DNA from: an uncultured Lachnospiraceae bacterium
Lineage (GTDB): Bacteria; Bacillota; Clostridia; Lachnospirales; Lachnospiraceae
NCBI GenBank assembly: GCA_910586315.1
Contig: CAJUIP010000008.1
Span: 1-64,000, forward strand
Length of the DNA stretch: 64,000 bases
Direction: 5' to 3'
Shown: positions 17,580 through 27,172 of the stretch, one piece after another
Numbering within the stretch: the stretch's first letter is position 1
How the letters are laid out: the number at the start of each line of letters is the position of its first letter
Program-made: the position numbers and the translations under genes
Notes under the pieces: model-generated
Told to the model about the DNA's origin: nothing
The model's database searches: none
The model's input: the letters and a program-made list of their open reading frames with translations, nothing else

Positions 17580-18788
17580 TCAGACAAGCTTCTGATAGTA
17601 ATCATATCCGCCATCGTTGTATTTTTTAATCAGCTTCTGAATCTTCTCTGTGGGCGATAAGACATTGCCGATGGAAGCGTCATGGTTCAGGGAGTTGATG
17701 ATGGCGGCAATATATTTGCTCATATCCGCCTCCACATACCAGTCTTTTTGGAATAGCTCCGGAGAGCGGTAGTTTAAGTTAGTGGTAACGACGCTGTCGA
17801 TATAGCCCTTATCATAAAATTCGTCAAATTTTTCAAAGCCATTTGTGAAAAGCCCGAAGGTACAGCATACGGCTACCTTGGCGGCCTTTCTGTCCTTTAA
17901 TTCCTTGGCAGTATCGAGCATACTTTCTCCGGACGCGATCATATCGTCGATAATCAGAACGGTTTTACCCTCCACGGAGCTTCCTAAAAACTCATGGGCC
18001 ACAATGGGGTTCCTGCCATTGATAATCTTGGAATAGTCACGTCTCTTATAGAACATGCCCATATCCACGCCCAGGTTGTTGGCCAGATATACGGCCCGGT
18101 TCATGGCTCCCTCATCGGGGCTGATTACCATTAAATGGTCCTTGTCAATTTTTAAGGTTTTGTCATGCTTAAAAAGCGCTTTCACGAACTGGTAGGTGGG
18201 CATAAAGTTGTCCAGTCCGGATAGAGGAATGGCATTCTGCACCCGGGGATCATGGGCATCGAAGGTGATGATGTTGGAAACGCCCATGGAAACCAGCTCT
18301 TCTAACGCCATGGCGCAGTCTAAGGACTCGCGGTTGGTTCTTTTATGCTGGCGGCTCTCGTAGAGGAACGGCATAATGACATTGATTCTGTGAGCCGTGG
18401 AAGCACAGGCGCCGATGATGCGCTTTAAATCCTGATAATGGTCGTCCGGAGACATATGGTTAATATACCCGGACATTTTGTAGGTCAGAGAATGATTGGT
18501 TACATCTACCATGGCAAAAATATCGGTGCCGCGCACGGATTCTCTCACTACTCCCTTGGCTTCCCCGCTTCCGAACCGCGGGCAGGCGCAGTCTAAAAGG
18601 TAAGAATCCACATCGTAGCCCCGGTACTGAAGATTCTGCTGTCTGCGCTTCAGCTCCTCTGTGTCATTGCGACGGAAGTGCACGATATGGTCGTTGACCT
18701 TTTTCGCAAGGTCATGGCAGCTTTCCAGAGCGGCGATTTTTAAAGGCGCAATGGGAAGCCGGTCGTTGAAAACGTACTGATTTGACAT
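17580..18788 (-). CDS. prs: Ribose-phosphate pyrophosphokinase, long form
   Basis: This is a 402-aa enzyme making PRPP from ribose-5-phosphate and ATP for nucleotide, His and Trp synthesis. The PRPP-binding loop is VLIIDDMIASGESM. The second motif is ITFDAHDPRVQNAI, and MPFLYESRQHKRTNRESL corresponds to the catalytic flexible region. It is about 85 residues longer than the usual 315-aa enzyme, with an extended N-terminus (LEELKRRQQNLQYRGYDVDSYLLD) and C-terminus. I recall such long forms in Lachnospiraceae. It is divergent from the DUF512 gene, with about 250 bp between. Confidence 0.92.
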   Translation of the reverse strand: MSNQYVFNDRLPIAPLKIAALESCHDLAKKVNDHIVHFRRNDTEELKRRQQNLQYRGYDVDSYLLDCACPRFGSGEAKGVVRESVRGTDIFAMVDVTNHSLTYKMSGYINHMSPDDHYQDLKRIIGACASTAHRINVIMPFLYESRQHKRTNRESLDCAMALEELVSMGVSNIITFDAHDPRVQNAIPLSGLDNFMPTYQFVKALFKHDKTLKIDKDHLMVISPDEGAMNRAVYLANNLGVDMGMFYKRRDYSKIINGRNPIVAHEFLGSSVEGKTVLIIDDMIASGESMLDTAKELKDRKAAKVAVCCTFGLFTNGFEKFDEFYDKGYIDSVVTTNLNYRSPELFQKDWYVEADMSKYIAAIINSLNHDASIGNVLSPTEKIQKLIKKYNDGGYDYYQKLV

Positions 18789-19040
18789 GTCAAAGACTCC
18801 TCCGCTATCTATACATTATTCGGTTCTTTCGTATTGTTTATACCATTTTTCGGTATTTTCCGTCAATAGCGAGTCCGGGATTTCTGAAAAAAGAACATCA
18901 TTTCTTTACAAATCCGAAGAACATTGGTATTATGATAGCGGTACATTAGGTCTGTGCGTGAACCACACAGACCGTAAGAAACTGTGGCAGCCGCAGGCAT
19001 ATGGTACGACGCGAAGCCAGAGGACAGGAAAGGGAACAAT

Positions 19041-20438
19041 GTGAAAAAGAAGGGGCATAAAATCACGGCAGTGGCAAAAGGGTCCATCGGCGAGGAGCTG
19101 GAGCTGGAGCCGGGTGATATTCTTCTTACGATAGACGGAGAAGAAATAGAAGATATTTTTGATTATAATTATATGACTGACAGTGAATCCTTTGTGATGG
19201 TGGTCCAAAAAGCGAACGGAGAGGACTGGGAGCTTGAAATCGAGAGCGGCGGGGAGGATATGGGACTGACCTTCGAAAACGGTCTTATGAGTGACTACCG
19301 TTCCTGCAGAAATAAATGTATTTTCTGCTTTATTGACCAGATGCCCCCGGGAATGCGGGAAACCCTGTATTTTAAAGACGACGACTCCAGGCTGTCGTTT
19401 TTACAGGGAAATTATGTTACGCTCACGAACATGAGTGACAGGGACATTGACCGGATTATCCGCTTCCATCTGGCGCCCATCAATATCTCCGTACAGACCA
19501 TGAATCCCGGCCTTCGCTGTAAAATGTTAAATAACCGGTTTGCCGGGGAAGCATTAAAGAAAATGGACCGGCTCTATGAGGCCGGAACGGAAATGAACGG
19601 GCAGATTGTTTTGTGTAAGGGCGTCAACGACGGGAAAGAACTGGAATTCACCATTGAAAAGCTTACGGCCTACATTCCCTGCATGCAGAGCGTTTCTGTG
19701 GTGCCTGTGGGGCTTTCTAAGTTTCGGGACGGGCTGTATCCTCTGGAGCCCTTTTCAAAAGAAGATGCCTGTGAGGTGATTGACGCCATTGAGCGCTGGC
19801 AGGAAAAAATTTACAGAGAACATGGGATTCATTTTATCCATGCCAGCGATGAGTGGTATATTTTAGCGGAGCGCAGCCTTCCGGAGGAGAAGTGCTACGA
19901 CGGCTATATCCAGCTGGAAAACGGTGTGGGGATGTTACGGCTTCTTTATGAGGAAGTGATGGACGCCCTGGATGGAAGAACGGATGATAAAAAGACAGAA
20001 GAGCTTTCCCTGGCGACAGGATATCTCCCCTGTCCCTATATCAGGAAGCTTCTGGAAAAGTTACACGCGATATATCCGGGGAGAAAGGTACATCTCTATC
20101 CTGTCCGCAATGATTTTTTTGGCGAAATGATTACGGTAGCCGGACTTGTTACGGGCCAGGATTTAATCGCACAGCTTAAGGACAAGCCTCTGGGAGAACG
20201 GCTTCTTCTTCCGGCAGCCATGTTTAAGAATGGAGAGGAGATTTTTCTGGATGATGTGACAAAAGCGCAGGCGGAAGCCGCTTTACAGATTCCCATAAAT
20301 ATAGTAAAATCAAGCGGATATGATTTTGTGGATGCCATTCTTGACCCGGAGGCCGCAAAGATGCAGACGGCGGAGCACGGAAGTTACGAGCCTGCCATGA
20401 AAGACTTAAACTTTTCAGAAGACGGAGAGATTCTTTAA
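19041..20438 (+). CDS. DUF512/PDZ radical SAM-like protein
   Basis: This is a 465-aa protein. A PDZ-like N-terminus (about 1-70, containing LEPGDILLTIDGEEI) is followed by a cysteine motif CRNKCIFCFIDQMPPGM like that of radical SAM proteins, and then the DUF512 C-terminal domain. The GTG at 19041 follows GGAAAGGGAAC. The frame continues upstream to 18984 without a good site. It lies next to der, as is common in Clostridia. Its biochemical role is not established, although linkage to der suggests a housekeeping role. Confidence 0.85.
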   Translation: MKKKGHKITAVAKGSIGEELELEPGDILLTIDGEEIEDIFDYNYMTDSESFVMVVQKANGEDWELEIESGGEDMGLTFENGLMSDYRSCRNKCIFCFIDQMPPGMRETLYFKDDDSRLSFLQGNYVTLTNMSDRDIDRIIRFHLAPINISVQTMNPGLRCKMLNNRFAGEALKKMDRLYEAGTEMNGQIVLCKGVNDGKELEFTIEKLTAYIPCMQSVSVVPVGLSKFRDGLYPLEPFSKEDACEVIDAIERWQEKIYREHGIHFIHASDEWYILAERSLPEEKCYDGYIQLENGVGMLRLLYEEVMDALDGRTDDKKTEELSLATGYLPCPYIRKLLEKLHAIYPGRKVHLYPVRNDFFGEMITVAGLVTGQDLIAQLKDKPLGERLLLPAAMFKNGEEIFLDDVTKAQAEAALQIPINIVKSSGYDFVDAILDPEAAKMQTAEHGSYEPAMKDLNFSEDGEIL

Positions 20439-20486
20439 AAGAAATAACTGTGAGGATACAAAACAGTTATAAAGTGAGGAGAAAAT

Positions 20487-21812
20487 ATGAGTAAACCAGT
20501 AGTTGCCATTGTCGGCCGGCCCAATGTGGGAAAGTCCACGCTTTTTAATGCGTTGGCCGGCAGTGCCATTTCCATTGTGAAGGATACCCCCGGCGTGACC
20601 CGCGACAGAATCTATGCGGATTGCAGCTGGTTAAGCCATACCTTTACGCTAATTGATACGGGCGGCATTGAGCCGGATTCCGGGGATATTATTCTTTCCC
20701 AGATGCGCGAGCAGGCCCAGATTGCCATCGACACCGCCGATGTGATCATTTTTATTGTGGATGTGAGACAGGGACTTGTGGATGCGGATTCCAAAGTGGC
20801 CGATATGTTGAGAAAATCCAGAAAACCTGTGGTTCTTGCGGTGAATAAGGTGGACAGCATCGCAAAATTTGGAAATGATATTTATGAATTCTACAGTCTG
20901 GGGATTGGCGACCCCATTGCTGTGTCCGCTGCTTCCAGACTGGGACTTGGCGAGCTTCTTGACGAAGTGGCCAAACATTTCAGCCAGGAGCAGTACGGCG
21001 ATGAGGAGGATGACAGGCCGAGAATCGCCATTGTGGGGAAGCCTAATGTGGGAAAATCGTCCATCATTAACAAACTTCTGGGTGAAAACCGGGTGATCGT
21101 CTCAGACATTGCCGGAACGACCAGAGACGCTGTGGACACAGAAATCGTTCATAACGGAACGGAGTACGTGTTTATTGACACGGCGGGCCTGCGGAGAAAA
21201 AGTAAGGTAAAGGAAGATATTGAGCGTTACAGCATTATCCGCACGGTGACGGCGGTAGAGCGGGCCGATGTGGTGCTCATGGTCATTGACGCTTCCGAGG
21301 GCGTTACGGAACAGGACGCCAAAATTGCCGGAATCGCCCACGACAGGGGGAAGGGCATCATCGTCGTGGTCAACAAATGGGATGCCATTGAGAAGAATGA
21401 TAAGACCATCTATGAATATACAAGGAAGCTGAAAGAAATTCTTTCCTACATGCCCTATGCGGAGTATGTGTTCATATCGGCGCTTACGGGGCAGAGAATG
21501 GGAAAGCTGTTCGACTTCATTGATATGGTCAGGGAAAACCAGAATCTGAGAATTGCAACCGGAGTCTTGAATGAGATTGTCACAGAGGCCGTGGCCATGC
21601 AGCAGCCCCCGTCCGACAAGGGAAAGCGTTTAAAGATTTATTATGTGACCCAGGTGGCCGTGAAGCCGCCCACCTTTGTGGTGTTCGTAAATGACAAGGA
21701 ACTGATGCATTTTTCCTATACCAGATATCTGGAAAATAAAATCAGAGAGGCCTTTGGGTTTCGCGGAACTTCCCTGAAATTCATCATCCGCGAGCGGAAG
21801 GAGAAAGAGTAA
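20487..21812 (+). CDS. der: Ribosome biogenesis GTPase Der
   Basis: This is a 441-aa tandem GTPase acting in 50S subunit assembly. The first G domain has GRPNVGKSTLFN, DTGG and NKVD. The second has GKPNVGKSSI, DTAGLRRKSK and NKWD. The C-terminal KH-like domain ends FGFRGTSLKFIIRERK, the usual Der ending. AGTGAGGAGAAA precedes the ATG. It ends directly before plsY. Confidence 0.98.
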   Translation: MSKPVVAIVGRPNVGKSTLFNALAGSAISIVKDTPGVTRDRIYADCSWLSHTFTLIDTGGIEPDSGDIILSQMREQAQIAIDTADVIIFIVDVRQGLVDADSKVADMLRKSRKPVVLAVNKVDSIAKFGNDIYEFYSLGIGDPIAVSAASRLGLGELLDEVAKHFSQEQYGDEEDDRPRIAIVGKPNVGKSSIINKLLGENRVIVSDIAGTTRDAVDTEIVHNGTEYVFIDTAGLRRKSKVKEDIERYSIIRTVTAVERADVVLMVIDASEGVTEQDAKIAGIAHDRGKGIIVVVNKWDAIEKNDKTIYEYTRKLKEILSYMPYAEYVFISALTGQRMGKLFDFIDMVRENQNLRIATGVLNEIVTEAVAMQQPPSDKGKRLKIYYVTQVAVKPPTFVVFVNDKELMHFSYTRYLENKIREAFGFRGTSLKFIIRERKEKE

Positions 21813-22451
21813 ATGATGTCGAGAATCTTATGCCTGGCAGTGGGATACGCGTTCGGTCTGTTTCAGACGGGCTATCTGTATGGAAAAATGAATCATATTG
21901 ATATCAGAAATTACGGAAGCGGAAATTCGGGAACCACTAACGCCCTGCGTGTTCTTGGGAAAAAAGCCGGCCTGATCGTTTTTTTCGGCGATTTTTTTAA
22001 GACGGTCTTTGCCTGCCTTCTGATACGGATGATATTTAAGGACAGCGAGAGCGTGGACATGTATGTGCTCTATGCGGGCCTTGGCGTGGTTTTGGGACAT
22101 AATTTTCCCTGCTACCTGAAATTTAAGGGAGGAAAGGGCATTGCCTCCATGGCCGGAATTCTGGTGTCCATGGACTGGCGGGTAACGCTGGTATGCGCCT
22201 CTTTGTTTCTTGGCGCTGTAATTCTTACAAGGTATGTGTCCCTCGGTTCTATTCTTGTTGTGGTCACATTCTTCATCCAGATGGTGGTCTACGGCCTGCG
22301 GGGAGACTATCGGGTGGCGGAGAGCGATTTATTTGAGTTTTTCTGTGTGGCCGGAGTCCTTATGGTTATGGCGGTCTGGCGCCACAGAGCCAATGTGAAA
22401 CGTCTGTTAAGCGGGACGGAAAATAAATTGTGGGGACAGAAGGCGAAATAA
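21813..22451 (+). CDS. plsY: Acyl-phosphate glycerol-3-phosphate acyltransferase PlsY
   Basis: This is a 212-aa integral membrane enzyme acylating glycerol-3-phosphate with acyl-phosphate, the first step of phospholipid synthesis. The family motifs are RNYGSGNSGTTNALRVLG and GHNFPCYLKFKGGKG, between multiple hydrophobic segments. The start directly follows the der stop. It is upstream of gpsA, which makes its substrate. Confidence 0.96.
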   Translation: MMSRILCLAVGYAFGLFQTGYLYGKMNHIDIRNYGSGNSGTTNALRVLGKKAGLIVFFGDFFKTVFACLLIRMIFKDSESVDMYVLYAGLGVVLGHNFPCYLKFKGGKGIASMAGILVSMDWRVTLVCASLFLGAVILTRYVSLGSILVVVTFFIQMVVYGLRGDYRVAESDLFEFFCVAGVLMVMAVWRHRANVKRLLSGTENKLWGQKAK

Positions 22452-22612
22452 AAAGAATGCGGGACGGAACGCAAAGCAGAGAAGGTATTGGGATAGTGCA
22501 TAAAATAAAGAGAACGCTGGACAGAACGTAAAACAAAGGAAATGTGCAAGAAAGTGCAGTGAAAAGGAAATGCGGGATGAAACGCAAAACAGAACAGATT
22601 ATGAGGGTATCA
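22452..22612 (+). repeat. Degenerate purine-rich repeats between plsY and gpsA
   Basis: Variants of one unit recur: AATGCGGGACGGAACGCAAA (from about 22457), AACGCTGGACAGAACGTAAA (about 22512) and AATGCGGGATGAAACGCAAA (about 22568). The spacing is irregular. No open frame or obvious hairpin is present. Confidence 0.5.
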
Positions 22613-22639
22613 AGTGAAAAACAGGAGGGAGTCTGAACC

Positions 22640-23650
22640 ATGGAAAATATCGGAGTTATCGGGTCCGGCACATGGGGAACCGCCATTGCAGTTCTCTTAA
22701 GCAACAACGGTCATCAGGTGGACTTATGGTCCGCCATTCCATCAGAAATCGAGGAGATGGGGAAAACCCATAAGCACAAAAACCTCCCGGAGGTGACGCT
22801 TCCGGATTCCATCTGCTTTACGGCGGATCTTGAGACGGCAATGAAGGGAAAAAACCTGCTGGTGCTGGCAGTTCCGTCCGTCTATGTGAGAAGTACGGCA
22901 AGGCGGATGAGGGAATTCTGCCCTGCGGGACAGATTATTGTGGATGTGGCCAAGGGAATTGAAGAGGACACCCTTTCCATCATGACCGCAATTATAAAAG
23001 AGGAAATTCCCCAGTGTGAACCGGCGGCTCTTTCCGGCCCCAGCCACGCCGAAGAGGTAAGCCGCGGCCTTCCGACCACCTGCGTGGCGGGAGCCCATAA
23101 AAGGGCGGTGGCAGAGTATATCCAGTCCGTGTTCATGAGTCCGGTATTCCGGGTCTATACAAGCCCTGATGTCCTTGGGATTGAAGTGGGAGCCGCTTTA
23201 AAGAATGTGGTGGCCTTAGCGGCGGGAATTGCGGACGGCCTGGGCTATGGAGACAATACGAAAGCCGCTTTAATTACCCGCGGAATCGCAGAGATTGCCC
23301 GGCTGGGAATCGCCATGGGAGGAAAGTTTCAGACCTTCACAGGTCTCACGGGAATCGGTGATCTTATCGTTACCTGCGCCAGTATGCACAGCAGAAACCG
23401 CAGAGCCGGTATTCTGATTGGAAAAGGCTATACCATGGAGGAAGCCATGAAGGAGGTCCAGATGGTGGTGGAGGGCGTATATTCCGCCAGGGCCGCTCTG
23501 GCGCTTTCAAAAAAATACGAGGTTCCGATGCCTATTGTGGAGGAAGTAAATCTGGTACTTTTTGATGGAAAACCGGCCAGAGAGGCTGTTACGGATCTGA
23601 TGATGCGCGATAAGCGGATTGAGCACAGCGATCTTCCATGGGAAGCTTAG
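22640..23650 (+). CDS. gpsA: NAD(P)H-dependent glycerol-3-phosphate dehydrogenase
   Basis: This is a 336-aa soluble enzyme reducing dihydroxyacetone phosphate to glycerol-3-phosphate, the PlsY substrate. The Rossmann loop is GVIGSGTWGTAIA. The active-site regions are LSGPSHAEEV and GVEVGAALKNVVALAAGIADGLGYGDNTKAALITRG in outline (family motif with catalytic Lys in LKN). AGGAGGGAG lies before the ATG. It ends in a run leading to a hairpin that overlaps the spoIVA start region. Confidence 0.97.
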   Translation: MENIGVIGSGTWGTAIAVLLSNNGHQVDLWSAIPSEIEEMGKTHKHKNLPEVTLPDSICFTADLETAMKGKNLLVLAVPSVYVRSTARRMREFCPAGQIIVDVAKGIEEDTLSIMTAIIKEEIPQCEPAALSGPSHAEEVSRGLPTTCVAGAHKRAVAEYIQSVFMSPVFRVYTSPDVLGIEVGAALKNVVALAAGIADGLGYGDNTKAALITRGIAEIARLGIAMGGKFQTFTGLTGIGDLIVTCASMHSRNRRAGILIGKGYTMEEAMKEVQMVVEGVYSARAALALSKKYEVPMPIVEEVNLVLFDGKPAREAVTDLMMRDKRIEHSDLPWEA

Positions 23651-23693
23651 TTTACACATGGACGTAATAGGGCCTTTCCCATTTTCCTGTGAC

Positions 23694-23720
23694 ATAAAGA
23701 AAATCCCCCCTGCATATACT
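23694..23720 (+). promoter_or_regulatory. Possible sigma-E promoter of spoIVA
   Basis: ATAAA (23694-23698) and CATATACT (23713-23720) are separated by 14 bp. They resemble the ATA...CATAC-type mother-cell sigma-E promoters that drive spoIVA in Bacillus. The fit is partial. Confidence 0.35.
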
Positions 23721-23740
23721 CTATCAGTATAACAAGGGGG
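23706..23740 (+). promoter_or_regulatory. Hairpin overlapping the spoIVA Shine-Dalgarno
   Basis: CCCCCT (23706-23711) pairs with AGGGGG (23735-23740), and TATACT (23715-23720) pairs with AGTATA (23726-23731). The 3' arm is the spoIVA ribosome binding site (AAGGGGG), and TATTTTT follows before the ATG at 23748. In read-through RNA from gpsA this would terminate transcription or hide the site. An RNA started near 23727 would lack the 5' arm. Confidence 0.5.
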
Positions 23741-23747
23741 TATTTTT

Positions 23748-25220
23748 ATGGACAATTTCCATGTATACAAAGATATTGAAGCCAGAACCGGAGGAGAAAT
23801 TTACATAGGTGTGGTGGGCCCGGTCCGCACGGGAAAATCCACCTTTATTAAGCGGTTCATGGAATTGATGGTGCTTCCAAAGCTGCCGGAAGGCCATGGA
23901 AAGGCCCTGACCCGTGATGAGCTTCCACAAAGCGCTGCCGGAAAGACCATTATGACCACGGAACCAAAATTCATTCCAAAGGAAGCCGCTGAAATTACGC
24001 TGGAGGATGGAATCACCGCTAAAATCCGGCTTATTGACTGTGTCGGTTTTATGGTGGAGGGGGCGGCAGGACATGAAGAAAACGGGGAGGAAAGGCTGGT
24101 AAAGACTCCCTGGTATGACCATGAAATCCCGTTTACCCAGGCAGCGGAAATCGGGACCAGAAAGGTGATTCGTGACCATTCCACCATCGGCATTGCCATC
24201 ACAGGAGACGGAAGCTTTGGAGATCTAAAGCGGGAAGACTATAATGAGGCGGAGACCCGCACCATAAAAGAATTAAAAGAAATAGGAAAGCCCTTTTTAG
24301 TGCTTTTAAACTCCGCGAGACCTTATGCGGAGGAAACAAGGGAGATAGCGGGGAAGCTGGAGGAGCTCCACGGCGTTACGGTGCTTCCCATGAACTGCGA
24401 GCAGCTGAAGAAGGAAGACATTGAAACCATTCTGGCCAGGGTCCTGAAAGAATTTCCCGTAAAGGAACTGGATTTCTATATCCCCAAATGGATGGAAATT
24501 CTTCCGGATACTCATCCTTTAAAGGCGGAAGCCATTGAAAATGCCAGAGAAATTTTAGGCAGGGTAAGTCAGATGAAGGATGTTATTCCCCAAAGCTTAA
24601 CCCCGGAGGGAAATTCCATAAAGGAAATCGCCATTGACAAAATGGAAATGTCAGATGGAACCGTATCCCTTAGAGTACAGACAGACGACGACTGCTATTT
24701 TCAGGTGATCAGCGATTTTACAGGTCTTCCAGTTCAGGATGAATACGAGCTGTTCCATACATTAACGAAATTATCGGCAATGCAGGGGGAGTACGAGAAG
24801 GTAAAGGAAGCTTTAAGCCAGGTGCGTCTTAAGGGATACGGCATTGTGATGCCGGATAAATCGGAAATTGTTCTGGAGGAACCGGAGCTTATACGGCACG
24901 GAAATAAATACGGAGTAAAAATTCATGCACAGGCGCCCTCCATCAATCTCATAAAGGCCCACATTGAGACGGAAATCGCCCCCATCGTGGGAAGTGAACA
25001 GCAGGCAAAGGATTTAATCGCGTACATAAAAGACAGTGAGGCCACAGAGGACGGTGTGTGGGAAACGAACATTTTTGGAAAATCGGTGGAGCAGATCGTG
25101 GAGGACGGCATGCAGGCAAAAATCTCCCAGATGACAGAGGACTGCCAGGTAAAGTTACAGGATACCCTGCAAAAAATAATCAATGACAGCAACGGAGGAA
25201 TGATTTGCATTATTATCTGA
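23748..25220 (+). CDS. spoIVA: Stage IV sporulation protein A (spore coat ATPase)
   Basis: This is a 490-aa protein that polymerises on the forespore surface using ATP and anchors the spore coat. The P-loop is GPVRTGKSTFIKRFMEL. Switch-like segments are PKFIPKEAAEI and LIDCVGFMVEGA. The C-terminal DSNGGMICIII is the conserved hydrophobic end that binds SpoVM-coated membrane. Full length. It is direct evidence for an endospore former. Confidence 0.97.
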   Translation: MDNFHVYKDIEARTGGEIYIGVVGPVRTGKSTFIKRFMELMVLPKLPEGHGKALTRDELPQSAAGKTIMTTEPKFIPKEAAEITLEDGITAKIRLIDCVGFMVEGAAGHEENGEERLVKTPWYDHEIPFTQAAEIGTRKVIRDHSTIGIAITGDGSFGDLKREDYNEAETRTIKELKEIGKPFLVLLNSARPYAEETREIAGKLEELHGVTVLPMNCEQLKKEDIETILARVLKEFPVKELDFYIPKWMEILPDTHPLKAEAIENAREILGRVSQMKDVIPQSLTPEGNSIKEIAIDKMEMSDGTVSLRVQTDDDCYFQVISDFTGLPVQDEYELFHTLTKLSAMQGEYEKVKEALSQVRLKGYGIVMPDKSEIVLEEPELIRHGNKYGVKIHAQAPSINLIKAHIETEIAPIVGSEQQAKDLIAYIKDSEATEDGVWETNIFGKSVEQIVEDGMQAKISQMTEDCQVKLQDTLQKIINDSNGGMICIII

Positions 25221-25256
25221 AAAGAGGTATAATTATCATATAACCAGCCAGAGTGT

Positions 25257-25316
25257 GTTTGAAAATTCATTCTTGTCATCTGCATGCCCCGCTTTGCGGG
25301 AAAACAATGTTCAAAC
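25257..25316 (+). repeat. Dispersed hairpin repeat, copy 1
   Basis: The outer stem is GTTTGAA (25257-25263)/TTCAAAC (25310-25316) and the inner stem is CCCGC (25288-25292)-TTT-GCGGG (25296-25300). Between them lies AATTCATTCTTGTCATCTGC. A related copy at 39923-39966 keeps the single-stranded part and changes the inner stem to CCTGC/GCAGG. Confidence 0.6.
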
Positions 25317-25401
25317 GTGCTCCGGGACACCCCTTTGACTCTCTGATGATTGATACAAAATACGTCAGATTTTCACCAAAGACATGCAAGGAGGCAAACA
25401 T

Positions 25402-27003
25402 ATGAAAATAACCTTCATCGGCGCTGACCACGAAGTAACCGGCAGTTGTCATTATCTGGAAGCCTGCGGCAGACATATTCTCGTAGACTATGGTATGGAA
25501 CAGGGAGGAAACGTATACGAAAATGCGGATCTTCCCATCCCGTTTTCCGATGTGGATTATGTTCTCTTAACCCATGCTCACATCGACCATGCCGGCCTCC
25601 TGCCCTTAATTTATGCAAAGGGCTTTAAAGGTCAGATTTTTGCTACCCAGGCCACCTGTGATCTCTGTAATATTATGTTAAAGGATTCGGCTCATATCCA
25701 GGAAATGGAGGCTGAGTGGAAAAACAGAAAGGCCAGGCGTGCCGGAAAACAGGAGGTGGAGGCGCTTTATACCTTAAATGATGCGGAAGGTGTTCTGAAA
25801 CATTTTGTCCCCTGCCATTATGGCGATATTCTGACCCTCACGGACGGCATCAGAATCCGTTTCACGGATGTGGGCCATCTTCTCGGTTCCGCCTCCATTG
25901 AAGTGTGGGTGGAGGAAGGGGAGACTTCAAAAAAGATTGTCTTTTCCGGAGATATCGGAAATAAAAACAAGCCCTTAATCAAGGATCCCTGCTACATTGA
26001 TGAGGCGGATTACGTGGTGATGGAGTGTACGTATGGCGACCGTTCCCACGACCGGACGCATGAGCATATCGGCGAACTGGCCAGAATTTTACAGGAAACC
26101 TTGGACCGCGGAGGCAATCTGGTGATTCCGGCCTTCGCCGTTGGCCGTACGCAGGAAATTCTGTATTTCATGAGAAAAATAAAGGAAGATCACATGATTA
26201 TCGGCCACGATGATTTTGATGTTTACGTGGATAGCCCTCTGGCTGTGGAGGCCACCCATGTGTTTACGAAGCATATCATGGAATGCTTCGATGAGGAAGC
26301 CATGGAGCTTGTGGAAAAGGGGATAAATCCCATCAGCTTCCCGGGCCTTAAGCTTTCCATCACCAGCGAGGATTCTAAAAATATCAACTTTGACATGACG
26401 CCGAAGGTAATCATTTCCGCCGCGGGAATGTGTGATGCGGGACGAATCCGCCACCATTTAAAGCATAATCTGTGGCGTTCGGAGTGTACGATTTTGTTTG
26501 CAGGCTACCAGGCTGTGGGAACCCTGGGCCGCTCCCTCATAGACGGAGCCGAAGAGGTGAGGCTTTTTGGTGAAGTCATCGACGTGGAGGCCCGCATCGA
26601 AAAACTGGATGGCATTTCCGGCCATGCCGATAAGGAGGGACTTATCACCTGGCTTTCGGCCTTTCAGAAAAAGCCGGACCGCGTGTTCCTGGTACACGGT
26701 GATGATGCCTCCTGCACGAATTTTTCCAATCTTTTAAGAACGGAATACGGCTACGAAGTGGACGCTCCGTTTTCCGGTTCCGTGTATGACCTTACAGAAG
26801 GCGTATGGATTAAACAGACGGTTGGGATTCCTATTCGCAAAGAGACGGAACGCCAGAAGGAGAACAGGAGTATCTTTGAGCTTCTGGTGGCGGCAGGCGA
26901 GCGCTTAATGCGCGTAATCAGGAAGAACAGAGAGTGCGCCAATAAAGACATTAAAAAATTTACTGCCGATGTCAATGCTCTTTGCGATAAGTGGGATTTC
27001 TGA
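25402..27003 (+). CDS. MBL-fold/beta-CASP RNA-processing hydrolase
   Basis: This is a 533-aa metallo-beta-lactamase-fold protein of the CPSF/YSH1-like class. The metal motif is THAHIDHAG, with GHLLGSA and SGDIGN further on. The beta-CASP insert contains ECTYGDRSHD, PAFAVGRTQEILY and ISAAGMCDAGRIRHHL. The later SGHADKEGL and LVHGD complete the fold. The family cuts RNA endo- or exonucleolytically. The ATG at 25402 has AAGGAGG 7 nt upstream. It is distinct from RNase J in lacking that family's C-terminal domain. Confidence 0.93.
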   Translation: MKITFIGADHEVTGSCHYLEACGRHILVDYGMEQGGNVYENADLPIPFSDVDYVLLTHAHIDHAGLLPLIYAKGFKGQIFATQATCDLCNIMLKDSAHIQEMEAEWKNRKARRAGKQEVEALYTLNDAEGVLKHFVPCHYGDILTLTDGIRIRFTDVGHLLGSASIEVWVEEGETSKKIVFSGDIGNKNKPLIKDPCYIDEADYVVMECTYGDRSHDRTHEHIGELARILQETLDRGGNLVIPAFAVGRTQEILYFMRKIKEDHMIIGHDDFDVYVDSPLAVEATHVFTKHIMECFDEEAMELVEKGINPISFPGLKLSITSEDSKNINFDMTPKVIISAAGMCDAGRIRHHLKHNLWRSECTILFAGYQAVGTLGRSLIDGAEEVRLFGEVIDVEARIEKLDGISGHADKEGLITWLSAFQKKPDRVFLVHGDDASCTNFSNLLRTEYGYEVDAPFSGSVYDLTEGVWIKQTVGIPIRKETERQKENRSIFELLVAAGERLMRVIRKNRECANKDIKKFTADVNALCDKWDF

Positions 27004-27172
27004 TATGGCGGGCAGTAACCGTTCAGGAAGCTGCCTGAATGGTCATGGCGGGCAGTAACGATTCAAATGGGTCTGCGCGTTCCCTGTGCTGACCGTACGA
27101 AACGCAGCAGCGGCGGACAAGAAGCGCGGGACGTCTGGCAGGGCGGCACAGACGAAAGGATTTTCTCAGAAT

